From NCBI RefSeq assembly GCF_947172395.1, contig NC_069086.1:5984501-6048500 (forward strand): 64,000 nt of DNA, in the 5' to 3' direction. Positions 1 to 9,645 of this stretch are shown piece after piece (the stretch's first letter is position 1; each line of letters begins with the position of its first letter). Source of the stretch: Bicyclus anynana (Eukaryota > Arthropoda > Insecta > Lepidoptera > Nymphalidae). The position numbers and the translations under genes are program-made. The notes below the pieces were generated by a model. It was not told the origin of the DNA. It saw nothing but the letters and a program-made list of their open reading frames with translations, and did not search any database.

Positions 1-17
1 AACATTACATTTAGTTC

Positions 18-300
18 GACGGCCGCGTGGCGCAGTGGGTAGTTACCCTGCTTTCTGCATCCACGGCCGTGGGTTCGATTCCCACAACTGGAAAATATTT
101 GTGTGATGAGCATGGGTGTTTTCCAGTGTCTGTCTGTATTTATACATTATATAAGTATTTATATGTAGTATACAATTGTATATTAATATTATAATATCAA
201 CTATCTTGGCACCCATAACACAAGCTACTCTGTATGCTTACTTTGGGGCTAGATAGTGATGTGTATTGTTTAAGTATATTTATTCAGTATTTATTCAGTT
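18..300 (+). mobile_element. tRNA-derived SINE (family C), full length
   Basis: The head (about 18-92) resembles a tRNA promoter, with box A-like GTGGCGCAGTGG and box B-like GGTTCGATTCCC. An AT-rich body follows and ends near 240-260 in TTTGGGGCTAGATAGTGATG, then short TTTATTCAG-type repeats. The same 3' block recurs inverted at 1120-1140 and the head recurs inverted at 1711-1774, which shows it is dispersed. It is not a functional tRNA because the acceptor ends do not pair. Confidence 0.7.
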
Positions 301-940
301 ATACAAAGATGTTCTTATGTATTAGGTAACAATGTTTCACCATTAATAGGTATACAAATGTTTATTGTTTAATTAATTAAATTAAAATGTTGCATGAATA
401 AAATAACAACTTGAAAAATAACATAATTTCACTTAAATAAACAAACAAGTACGCGATACGCAAAGGATTGTTGCTATCTTAAGAAAGTCCGAAGAGCCGA
501 TCGACAAGATTGGGGTCTTTGTGTTTTAGGGTCAAGATTGGGGTCTCAAGATGCTGAAATGATGACCATGACCGGATGCTGGTGGCTCAATGGACTTCAA
601 AAATGGAAATATAAAATTATTAACCTCATCGCACTGTTGGGTACCATGTTATGCTAGCCACAAACTGTCAATTATTCTCACGTTTCTGTAGTCGACGACT
701 ATAATTGATCGTGTGTTTGTCACTGCGTACATGACTTGTATAGTATGCCGCGTGGGTACTGCCGTTTGATTTTCAGAACGTGAGAATAATTGACCGTCAA
801 TGGCGACCTTTAGTGATTTTTTACCTTTTGTTTAATATTTCCCGCACTGAAATCTATTGCCTATTTCCTGTCGTGCGAAGTGGCATGTAGAGTGCTTTAG
901 CGGGCGCTTTCCATGGCATTTTACGCTAAAAATATAAAGT
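301..940. other. Gene-free AT-rich DNA with one 18-bp inverted repeat
   Basis: I see no coding exon or RNA gene here. The only structure is an 18-bp perfect inverted repeat (667-684 and 777-794, GTCAATTATTCTCACGTT), probably the ends of a small foldback element. Confidence 0.5.
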
Positions 941-944
941 TTGT

Positions 945-1345
945 TTTAAAAATCTGCCACAACGTTTCCTCGAAGCTTTACTTAGCAAACAGACACACAT
1001 AGTGATATGATTTCGCTCGTAAGTTTTGTATCTCTTGGTTTTGGAAAAGATCTATTATGCGACATATTATTTTTTTTATATAAATAAATATACTAAGCAA
1101 TATATGTATAACTACATCAATCACTATCTAGCCCCAAAGTAAACGTACAGCCCTGTAGCCAATTGGCACTTCGATTCTCTTTCTACGATCGCAAACGCTT
1201 CGAAAACTAAAAAATGTATGCATATTAGATCTTTTCCTAAACCATCGGAAACAAAACTTACGAGCGACAATGAAATCATATCACTGTGTCTGTCTGTTTG
1301 CTAAGTTAAGCTACGACGAAAACGTTGCAGCAGATTATCAAAACC
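945..1345. repeat. Long imperfect palindrome interrupted by a SINE fragment
   Basis: The left arm (about 948-1071) and right arm (about 1203-1342) are inverted copies sharing blocks such as TTAGCAAACAGACA, AGTGATATGATTTC and GGAAAAGATCTA. The centre (about 1080-1150) holds an inverted 3' piece of the family C SINE (TCACTATCTAGCCCCAAAGT). I infer a foldback or MITE element that later received a SINE insertion. Confidence 0.6.
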
Positions 1346-1363
1346 TCCATTTGTGGGATTTGT

Positions 1364-1709
1364 GACGGCCTCCATGGCGCAGTGGTATGCGCGGTGGATT
1401 TACAAGACGGAGGTCCTGGGTTCGATCCCCGGCTGGGCAGTTTGAGATTTTCTTAATTTGTCCAGGTCTGGCTGGTGGGAGGCTTCGGCCGTGGCTAGTT
1501 ACCACCCTACCGGCAAAGACGTACCGCCAAGCGATTTAGCGTTCCGGTATGATGCCGTGTAGAAACCGAAAGGGGTGTGGATTTTCATCCTCCTCCTAAC
1601 AAGTTAGCCCGTTTCCATCTTAGACTGCATCATCACTTACCATCAGGTGAGATTGTAGTCAAGAGCTAACTTGTAAAGAATAAAAAAAAAAGAATAAAAA
1701 AAAAAAAAA
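1364..1709 (+). mobile_element. tRNA-derived SINE (family A), full length
   Basis: It starts GACGGCCTCCATGGCGCAGT, has box A-like TGGCGCAGTGGTATGCGCGG and box B-like GGGTTCGATCCCC in the first 75 bp, then a body of about 240 bp and an A-rich tail. Six further copies lie in this window (28152, 30213, 34893, 37763, 45831, 53560), in both orientations. The tRNA-like head is the SINE Pol III promoter and not a tRNA gene. Confidence 0.8.
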
Positions 1710-1710
1710 G

Positions 1711-1774
1711 AATCGAACCCACGGCCGTGGATGCATATAGCAGGGTCACTACCTACACACTATGCTACGATGCC
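1711..1774 (-). mobile_element. Family C SINE head, inverted fragment
   Basis: This is the reverse complement of the tRNA-like head seen at 18-92 (AATCGAACCCACGGCCGTGG). It abuts the A-rich tail of the family A SINE. Confidence 0.6.
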
Positions 1775-2554
1775 ATATTAAACTAAATCTTCTCCTTTTC
1801 TCTATTTTCTGATCCAGTTTTCCGGCAAAACCTTAGGTGAGGAAAACATGTACCTCCTATTGAGAAACGCGAAATAAAGTAAACAAATTAGTCAGGGAAC
1901 AGTAAAATATTTTGTACAACTGATTACTATCAAGTTAATATTTCGTGAGTAGCTTCATCTCGATGAAACGATCAACTTTTTTATTTACGAAAATTCTTGA
2001 TTCTGGTAGCTAACTGAGTTACCAGGAAATAATATGAGCGTCGGAACGAGATAATGTACCACGCAATTTGTACGACATTGTGGCTGTTAAGTTGTTTTAA
2101 TGAATTATTCAACAGCAAAAAAAAATCCATTTGATTAGTAACAACTTTTAATAAACTAATGATGATGAAAATTATTAAGAATATTGTAATTAGGACAGAC
2201 ATACCCGCAGGGCAGTATAATAGCATCAATATAAACTTTAATCCCCAATCCTCTGAATTATTAGGTACTCACTGAAACCAGCCGAAAATGGAAAAATGTT
2301 TAATAATAATGTTCAAACAAAAGAAACTCCAGCCTTTATAAATTTATTCCGGTGCTGAAAAATTTAATTAGTTCCCGTTTTAATGAATATTAATCGGACT
2401 GACGGCGTCGCGGCGCCGGTCCCTAGCCGGCTATGCCGCGGCTTCGCGTAGCCAATTATAGACATCGCTCATTGCATCCACACCGCACCGATATGCCGAT
2501 AACATAACGTGATAGCCGCTCTCACAAATTCATACCTTATTTGTCTTTCTTATA
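1775..2554. other. Gene-free interval
   Basis: No supportable gene. A GC-rich patch at about 2400-2500 shares the block CATCGCTCATTGCA, followed by a CACCGCACCGA-type sequence, with 3172-3200, so it is probably part of a dispersed repeat. Confidence 0.4.
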
Positions 2555-2728
2555 CAGGCTGTCCCGTAAATATTACAACATACTTTACATGGTGATAAGC
2601 TGACATCAAGACCTACTAAAAAAACTTAAGACCCATAAAATTTCGGCTAATATATTTCGTTATTTTAGTAGGCCTTGGTGTCAGCTATCCCCCTGTAGAG
2701 TATGTTGTACAATTTACGGGACATCCTG
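2555..2728. mobile_element. Palindromic MITE with TA flanks
   Basis: The terminal inverted repeats are about 65-70 bp. The left one begins CAGGCTGTCCCGTAAAT and the right one ends ATTTACGGGACATCCTG; both flanks are TA. No coding capacity. The TA target and termini suggest a Tc1/mariner-type non-autonomous element (inference). Confidence 0.6.
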
Positions 2729-2872
2729 TATATATAGCTAACATGGTAAATAGTCTACCAGTATCCTATTCACTGTTTTGATCTTTGGTCCATCTAAATT
2801 AAAATAAACATCAATTTAATTGAAAAATGGCATCTAATGATAAACAAAAACCAGACTCATATAAGTTTATAG

Positions 2873-2921
2873 CAGTCCTTTGTTGGGCATGCAATTTATA
2901 TTGCGCCCAGCAAAGGACTGT
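2873..2921. repeat. Short hairpin repeat
   Basis: Arms of about 17 bp (CAGTCCTTTGTTGGGC and GCCCAGCAAAGGACTG, one mismatch) flank a 14-base loop. It is followed by an AT-rich tail with TAAATAAATAAATTTGATTTGA. Confidence 0.5.
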
Positions 2922-3302
2922 TATAATATATATACGAGTAAATAAATAAATTTGATTTGATTTGACCGCCTAGCGCAGTGGCGAGCCCTTCATATATGCA
3001 AAAATGCACCGCCTACCCCAAGGACTCCATACAAACCTTCGTTCGACCATATAATATGTAGTTAGACAAGGAATTATACCATTTGTACTCATGGTGCATA
3101 CTCTAGTTAATAACCTTATGCACACCACTGCCCTAGCGTAGACTGCGCCGCAGCTAATGCTAGTAACTGACCATCGCTCATTGCAGCTACACCGCACCGA
3201 ACGCAAAACAAAGCATGACAACTTGTACCTACATACGTTTTCTGTGGCATGACGCATTCGTGGAACAATCAGGCTTGACTATAAAATTGTAAATTATAAA
3301 TC

Positions 3303-3440
3303 ACTAGCACACGCCCCGCGGTTTCATCTTCCTAATTTCCATTCCCGTGTTAATACGGGGATAAATTATAGCCTATAACACTTATAGGTAAATAGGCCTA
3401 GCATGACAATCTATTGGTAATAGAAATCTTTTTCAAAGAA
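3303..3440 (-). mobile_element. Helitron-like repeat, 3' portion
   Basis: It begins on the plus strand with CTAGCACACGCCCCGCGG, the inverted 3' end seen in many copies here, and runs through a CCCGTGTTAATACGGGGATAA block. The 5' end is not preserved. Confidence 0.5.
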
Positions 3441-3493
3441 AGAAGTAGCTCTAGAGATTAATTACCCTTTACAGCGTTACAAACTACAGCTAT

Positions 3494-3557
3494 AAAATAT
3501 TGGTATGGGGTAAATAAAATATTTGTTTATATTTTTATTACCCCATACCAATATTTT
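3494..3557. repeat. 20-bp perfect inverted repeat
   Basis: Arms at 3494-3513 and 3538-3557 (AAAATATTGGTATGGGGTAA) with a 24-base loop. Two tandem copies of an AT-rich 20-mer (TTTTTTATATAAATTTTGTA) follow at 3553-3593. Confidence 0.6.
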
Positions 3558-3858
3558 TTATATAAATTTTGTATTTTTTATATAAATTTTGTATATATAT
3601 TTGTTTTGCAGAATTTAATTTCTCCGCTTTTACAATAGTTTCACATTGATAGGATCGTTGGATGTAGACATTTGGTGCGTGAAAATACCAGTTCCATTCG
3701 GGCAAAAAATTCGTGAAAGCCCGTTATTGCATTTTGGTATCCAATGCGGACGTTTTGTTCTCGCCAATGAATAGTCATCGTGTTGATTGAAAATGCTGAG
3801 CTTATATGAATTTGTAACATATCCAGTGTATCGTTTTTTAATCTAAAATATACCTATA

Positions 3859-5005
3859 GGGTCATTGTGGCTACAGTGGGTCAAGTGGGAACACTGGGTC
3901 GGCAATATATTGGTGAAAAAGAGACGGTCTATAGTTGCGTCTCTTTCACATTATATTCGCGTTCCAACATGATTCACGCCAAGCTTGCCAGTGGATCGCT
4001 AGGAAGCGTTTTAAACGGTACAGGAATTAGTTTGTGTTTTGTGACTGCAAAAGTACAAAAAATACATAAGTTTTAATTTTTATTTCTTCCATAGTTGCAA
4101 ATGTTAGAAGTTAGTTAAAGTTTTTATGTTTTAAGTACTTATTAAGGTCTCATTTGATAGTAAATTGAGCTAGCTTCCTCAGTGAAGTATTCTGTTATTG
4201 CGTCGTTAAATTAAAATGGCGTGAGTAGTACACAGTGAGTCGTTTCCAAAGTGGGCACAGTGAGTCGACCCACTGTGGACCTATTGAAATAATCTATATT
4301 CTAAACTCATATTTTAAAGTGGAAATATTTGTATTTTCGTAGGTAATAAATAAACTCACAAACTACTAGACCGATTTGAAAAATTCTTTCAATAGAAAGC
4401 TACATTATCAGGGAGTAAAATAGGCTTTATATTATCACCTTTTTCCTATGGGAATTAGAACTGCGAGGTTCTTCTATTTCTATATAATATTGTGATCGAT
4501 GGCTTAACGTGCTCTCCAGGGCGAAGGACGTAACACCACCAACTTAACAAATACATATTTATGTTTATAAAGAAGAAGAACTTCATTTACTTTGACATTT
4601 TACATATGAAGACTTTTGGTTGACTGGTTAAGAATACTACATTTAAAAAATTCTGTTTGTCATAATATTAACGGATTAATAATATATTAAACAAAGTCTA
4701 AATACAGTTTTCATACATAGATAAAAAAATATTACCTTTTATTTTAGGTTAAACACCTAACTGACCCACTGTGACCTGAAAACTGACTCACTGTATACAC
4801 TATATAGGACACAGTGGATCAAAAGCCATTTTTTTAAAAAAAATATATTTTTCAAAAACTATTAAGTATAATACATATATTTGTATACCGAAACGCAGCC
4901 AATTAGTTTACCTTTCTTCCACTAAAGTTTGACATATATAGCTTTTATGGTTTTTGAGATATATGACTCGGAAAAAAGGGTGACTCACTGTTCCCACAAT
5001 CACCC
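3859..5005. mobile_element. TIR-bounded DNA element of 1.15 kb with subterminal motif repeats
   Basis: The termini are inverted copies: left GGGTCATTGTGGCTACAGTG, right (reverse complement) GGGTGATTGTGGGAACAGTG. Both are flanked by TA. Many copies of ACAGTGRGTC and its complement lie inside (about 3880-3900, 4230-4280, 4760-4830, 4980). Short ORFs (3867-4076, 4929-5282) do not form a recognisable transposase. I infer a non-autonomous TIR transposon with a TA target; the superfamily is unassigned. Confidence 0.55.
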
Positions 5006-5467
5006 TACGTACCTAATGTTGTTTTTGCCCGATTACCAAAAGGTTTTGTATAACAAACCAATTTACCTAATAATTATATTTTACCATCGCATTGCAAGAC
5101 GCCGGGTAGGTTTCCTGTCATTGACATCCCTAGAACTCGTACAAAGCAACTTGCTTCTTCGTTTCTTATACTGTATTCGGGTATGGAACTCGAAGGGAAG
5201 TGTTTCGAAGTCAGTGTTTCCTAATTCTATAATCTCTACTAGAAGTCGAAACGCGAGCTATACCTACGCACCTCGAACGTAGGGTGATCGTAGGGTGAAC
5301 ACATTCGCGACTGTGCCGCGGTGACGAACGCACGGTTTATTGGATTTTCAATTATGACGACTAGGAAAAAAAGCCTCGCAACTGGGTGGGCTATTATTTT
5401 TATAAAGTTTGATTAATATTTTGTATTCTAAAGGCATAATTATATATACTAAATTATGCCTTTTATA
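5006..5467. other. Gene-free interval
   Basis: I see no exon with splice signals, no RNA gene and no clear repeat beyond a short duplicated GTAGGGTGA block at 5280-5300. Confidence 0.4.
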
Positions 5468-5515
5468 CTAGCGGACGCCCGCGACTTCGTCCGCGTAAAA
5501 TTCGATGTCAACTTT

Positions 5516-5825
5516 ACTACTACCCCTACCCTACCCTACCTCTACCCCAACCCTATCCCTACCCTACCCAACCCCTACCTCTACCCTACCCCTACCGCCA
5601 CCCTACCCCTACCCTCCCCTTACCCTATCCCTTTCCTACCCCTATCCCACCCGTACCCCTATCTCACGCCTATCCTACCCCTACCCTACCACTTCCCTAT
5701 CCTACCCGTACCTCTACCCTCCTACCCCTACCTTACCTCTACCCCTACCCTACCTCAGCCCTACCCCCTACCCTACCCCGACGGTCCCCTACCCGTACCC
5801 TACCCTACTCTATAACTTCTCTATC
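5516..5825 (+). repeat. CCCTAC/CCCTACC degenerate minisatellite
   Basis: About 300 bp of near-pure pyrimidine-plus-A sequence is built from TACCCCTACCC units with point changes. A short G-strand counterpart occurs at 7746-7770 beside another Helitron-like 3' end, so the tract probably grew from a seed carried by this repeat family. The two long overlapping ORFs here are by-products of the simple repeat. Confidence 0.8.
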
Positions 5826-5895
5826 TTACTCCTACCCTTAGCAAAATCGGTCCAGCCCTTCGAGAGTGGTGCGATGACCAAGGGAAATAGAGACT

Positions 5896-6090
5896 TCTAT
5901 GCTAATAATATAAAGAGGTAAAGTTTGTTATTTGTAGGTATTGTTTCTCTGGATCTACTGGACCGATTTGGAAAATTGTTTTACCAATAGAAAGCTACGT
6001 TATTCGCGAGTGTCATAGGCTATGTTTGATCCCCATATTCATACAGGAACGGGAACTACGTAAATGAAAGCGCGGGGCGGTCATATAGCG
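5896..6090 (+). mobile_element. Helitron-like repeat fragment, plus orientation
   Basis: It begins TCTATGCTAATAATATAAAG and contains the family blocks GGATCTACTGGACCGATTTG, GAAAGCTACGTTATTCG and ACGGGAACT. The 3' hairpin end is eroded near 6090. Confidence 0.5.
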
Positions 6091-6945
6091 GAATTTCTGA
6101 GTCTTTTAGAAATTTTGTATCATCTCCGAATCTATTTAACTAATTAACATACTGTAAAGGGTAAATCTTATCTCCATAATATGTGATTATTAAATAATTT
6201 ATTTTAATAAGGATTAAAGTTTAGTTGTATAAATAATGACGTAAACCTAAGTACATAACATTAATAATTTTTAAAACACAAAAGGTACTATATCTGCCAC
6301 CAAATATCTATATAGAAGATAGATAGATATATGGTGTCGCGGACTTTTTTGTAGAACTTTTAAAGATACATAAAGTACTTATACATTAATTTCAATTTTA
6401 CACAATAGTTAAGGCAGCGCATGCGAATAAGTTTGTTTAAGAGGATTTTCGGTCCGACCTGTATGATAAAAACTGTGATAACTCGGCTAATATATATGAT
6501 ACCTATATAAAATATGGCACTCCCCGATAATGCAGCATTCTTCTGGTGAAAGAATTTTTGAAATCGGAATAGTAGTTCCGAAGATTACCCCATTTAAAGA
6601 ATGTTACAAACTTACAAACTTTACCTCTTTATAATATTAGTATAGATTATATCATAATATGTTAATTATTTTGTGTTTATAAATGTTGTTGTCTAATTTT
6701 GATTAAAGTAAAATCATAATTTAAGTTATAAAATGTATTACTAGATGGCGCTGCTAGTCCGTTATGCTTCGGTAACGTTTGTTGTTATAAAGGGTATAAG
6801 TAAATTAATGTCAAAATACGTTCATGGTATATTGTGTATCATTTCCCACTGCGAAACGACGATTCTGTATTGTTGTTGAAATGTGAAAATATTATTCAGT
6901 TATTCACTAAGTATTAAATCTCTACTATATAAAAATAAGTCGGGT

Positions 6946-7615
6946 TAGGGATGGACATTAAAAAAATACATCGATGTTTTTTTAAACATATGTATTAAAA
7001 TTTAAAATCACAGAGCCAACACATTTTTCTCTTTATAAATTCCAATATTTTTTTTCAATGCTATGTAAAAACAACAGTTTGTATAACCTCTTTCCCTTTA
7101 ACCGGTTTCTTTGTTCCGTCATAACCAGCCCTGCCTGTGAAAAAAGTCTTTCAGAAGGGACTGACGTGCCAACTATTAAATTAAATTAAATTTTTTATTA
7201 AAATATAAATTATTAAATACTTAAAAGCTGTTTTATACAGCTTCGGGAATTGTATTTTATAATCTCTCCAGATTTCTAATGGATTTTCTATTCATCCATA
7301 TGGTTACCACGATTAAAACAGCCTGGTACTTAACACAGTGGCATATTAGAAAAAACCTAATAATTCTGATTGAGAATCACGATGATGTATGAAATTGACA
7401 GTTGTCAGTCAAACCATCGACGATGCGCCTGACTGCGTATTTATCTGACGGGATAAATACGCAGTGTGGATCCCCATTTGCGTATTCGATGTATCGAATG
7501 AAAAACATCGATATGTATTCGATGTTGAAGTATTAACAATACATCGGTTCAATACGACGCATCGATACAATACATCGAGTGTTTTTAAAACATCGATGTA
7601 TATCGTCCACTCCTA
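6946..7615 (-). mobile_element. hAT-like DNA transposon remnant with 8-bp target duplication
   Basis: The ends are inverted: left TAGGGATGGAC, right (reverse complement) TAGGAGTGGAC. They are flanked by AGTCGGGT (6938-6945) and AGTCGGAT (7616-7623), an 8-bp duplication with one mismatch as expected for hAT. Subterminal ACATCGATGT-type repeats occur at both ends. A decayed transposase C-terminus lies inside on the minus strand. The element is too short to be autonomous. Confidence 0.75.
7033..7285 (-). pseudogene. hAT transposase C-terminal dimerisation domain, broken
   Basis: On the minus strand a reading frame from about 7174 to a stop at 7033-7035 encodes TSVPSERLFSQAG, RNRL and LLFLHS, the signature of the hAT C-terminal dimerisation region. 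Upstream, in a different frame, NPLEIW and FPKLYKTAFKYL match the usual preceding segment. An in-frame stop at 7087-7089 and a frameshift separate the two parts, so this is a pseudogene fragment. The catalytic core is absent. Confidence 0.75.
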
Positions 7616-7818
7616 AGTCGGATTTTCCTTCCTGACGCTATAACTCCAGAACGCACCAACCGATTTCCACGGTTTTGCATTCGTTGGAAAGGTCTCGGGC
7701 TCCGTGAGGTTTTTAGCAAAGAAAATTCAGGAAAACATTCTACTTAGGGTAGGGGTAGGGTAGAGGTAGTTAAAGTTTACATCGAGTTTCACGCGGACGA
7801 AGACGCGGGCGTCCGCTA

Positions 7819-8416
7819 GTAAGGATTAAGGATGTAATTAAAACAATTAATGCTATAGAGTTATGATTTTTTTATTTATATTCAAAAAATAACGTACATA
7901 TTTTTTTATATTTATACTCAGCTATACTTTCATAGCCAATAAATTATTATAGCGCAATACCTATCTAATAATTTTAATTTAACCAAATTTACCAAATTGT
8001 ACAGCATAATTTATGATAGACAGCAAAAAAATAACATAAAGTAAACGCAAACGCTCGTGGCAGTCAAAGCCATAAACGGTTGGACGCATTATCGAGTTTT
8101 GGATAGAGTGAAGTTTCATTTCTACGAGAAATAATTATCGACAGTTATAAGTTTCTAAACAGTTTTCTTCTATAGTCAAAAAGCCTAAGGTCATCAAGGT
8201 GTTTATTGTCATACAATCGGTAAATGTCACTCATAATTAGAACAACTTTTAAAAAGGTTACACTTTTGCTATGCCAGTTGGCCCACAAACCTGCATTGAA
8301 ACAGCGTGGTGGCTTTAAGATCTATCTAAGTCCTTTCTCAGATAAGAATGAAATCCTGGACCTAGAGCCATTACAAAGGCTGAAAATTTTCTCCATCAAT
8401 ACAAGTGCACAAGTAA
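7819..8416. other. Gene-free AT-rich interval
   Basis: No splice-supported exon or RNA gene was seen. The open frame from 8224 has no recognised domain and runs into the SINE, where its His run comes from the CAT repeats. Confidence 0.4.
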
Positions 8417-8745
8417 TTCATCATCATCATCATCATTATCAACCCATATTGGGCTCACTGCTGAGCTCAAGTCTCCTCTCAAAATGAGAGGGGTCAGGCC
8501 AATAGATAGTCCACCACGCTGGCCCAATGCGGATTAGCAGACTTCACAAACGCAGAGAATTATGAAAATTCTCAGGTATGCAGGTTTCCTCACGATGTTT
8601 TCCTTCACCGTTTGAGACACGTGATATTTAATTTCTTAAAATGCACACAACTGAAAAGTTGGAGGTGCATGCCCCAGGCTGGATACAAACCCACATCCTC
8701 CGGATTTGGAGGCAGAGGTCATATCCACTGGGCTATCACAGGTAA
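8417..8745 (-). mobile_element. tRNA-derived SINE (family B) with (ATG)n tail
   Basis: On the minus strand a tRNA-like head (TAGCCCAGTGGATATGACC, then a box B-like region) is followed by a body of about 240 bp and a tail seen on the plus strand as (CAT)n AACCCATATTGGGCTC. Other copies, all in this orientation, lie at 16696, 18336, 22139, 31206, 35514 and 45779. Confidence 0.75.
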
Positions 8746-8774
8746 TTAATTAATTATAATCTTTTTAATTTATA

Positions 8775-8943
8775 TAAATGCAACAGGCCATTCGTCACGA
8801 AATCTCGAAAACCGCTTGACGTACAAGGATGAAATTTGGCAGAGAGGTAGTTTATAGTTAGTAGGTGCCCGCTAAGAACGGATTTTGCGATAGTGCCAGA
8901 TTAAGGAGGTCTAAGGGCAGACAAAGTCACGGGCTTCCGCTAG
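8775..8943 (+). mobile_element. Helitron-like repeat, 3' part
   Basis: It ends in GTCACGGGCTTCCGCTAG at 8943, the same hairpin 3' end as other copies. The GGAGGTCTAAGGG block is shared with 24228-24245. The 5' end is missing. Confidence 0.5.
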
Positions 8944-9135
8944 TCTATACTAATATTATAAAGCTGAAGAGTCTGTTTGATTGAACGCGCTAATCTCAGG
9001 AACTACTGGTCCGATTTGAAAACTTCTCTCAGTGTTAGATAGCCCATTTATCGAGAAAGGCTATAGGCTATATATTATACCCATATTCCTACGGGAACGG
9101 GAATCACGCGGGTAAAACCGCGCGCCGTCAGCTAG
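8944..9135 (+). mobile_element. Complete short Helitron-like repeat (192 bp)
   Basis: 5' TCTATACTAATATTATAAAG and 3' GCGCCGTCAGCTAG, with the internal block GGAACTACTGGTCCGATTTG. It starts on the base after the CTAG end of the preceding copy. Such repeats resemble the Lep1-type non-autonomous Helitrons described from Lepidoptera (inference from memory of that family). Confidence 0.6.
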
Positions 9136-9645
9136 TTATTTATATGGCGCATCGTAGACCTTAAGGCCTGTACCTAATAATGAACGAGACAGCATAATTA
9201 TCGCTTCTCCCGTTTGATGGCCGCAGCTGCCACGATCATTTAATTACCTTACAATTCTAGATGCTGTAGCGATGAGATCAAATACTAAAACTAAACATTT
9301 TCAAACATATAGGGTTTAAAATATTTATTATTTCACTAAGAATTAACTTATTCACTTATGTGAAACTTACAGGCTAGTACATTTCAGTTTGAGCGTACAA
9401 GAAATAGTATAACGTAGTAATAATAGTAGTGCTAACAAATAAACTATAAACAATAATATAATAACAAAATATACAGTAAGAATTATAACGTGATAAACAA
9501 AAATACATAATAATTCAATTTTTAATGACTATTTGTAGGTAGTCATTGAAAGAAAAATACCAACAGCGGCCGGTCGACATTACCAGAGAGTAATGTGCGA
9601 CTAGATGCGGCACTGTGATATAGTTTTTTATTTAATTTATAATAA

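Larger units (their letters stand above)
5468..6646 (-). mobile_element. Helitron-like element, minus orientation, with internal insertion
   Basis: The plus-strand left end is CTAGCGGACGCCCGCGACTT (the inverted 3' end GCGGGCGTCCGCTAG). The right end is ATAATATTAGTATAGA, the inverted 5' end TCTATACTAATATTAT. CTAG as the 3' end fits the Helitron CTRR rule. The interior is split by a plus-oriented relative (about 5896-6090) and by the pyrimidine tract at 5516-5825. Confidence 0.55.
6921..7818 (+). mobile_element. Helitron-like element split by a hAT insertion
   Basis: The 5' piece (6921-6945) starts TCTACTATATAAAAA. The 3' piece (7616-7818) carries a block related to ATAACTCCAGAACGCACCAA and ends ACGCGGGCGTCCGCTAG. 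The two pieces are separated by the hAT-like element at 6946-7615. Confidence 0.5.

Noticed and set aside
1364..1440. Possible tRNA genes at SINE heads (also 18, 28152, 53560)
   Set aside because: Box A and box B are present, but the acceptor arm does not pair and the sequence continues into a shared SINE body.
5516..5825. Interstitial telomere sequence
   Set aside because: The unit is CCCTAC/CCCCTACC. The common insect telomere unit is TTAGG, so the match is superficial.
5456..5921. Two overlapping Pro/Thr/Tyr-rich ORFs of 119 and 138 codons
   Set aside because: Produced by the CCCTAC simple repeat in two frames; no independent coding evidence.
8224..8487. ORF with a His run
   Set aside because: The six His codons are the (CAT)n tail of a family B SINE.
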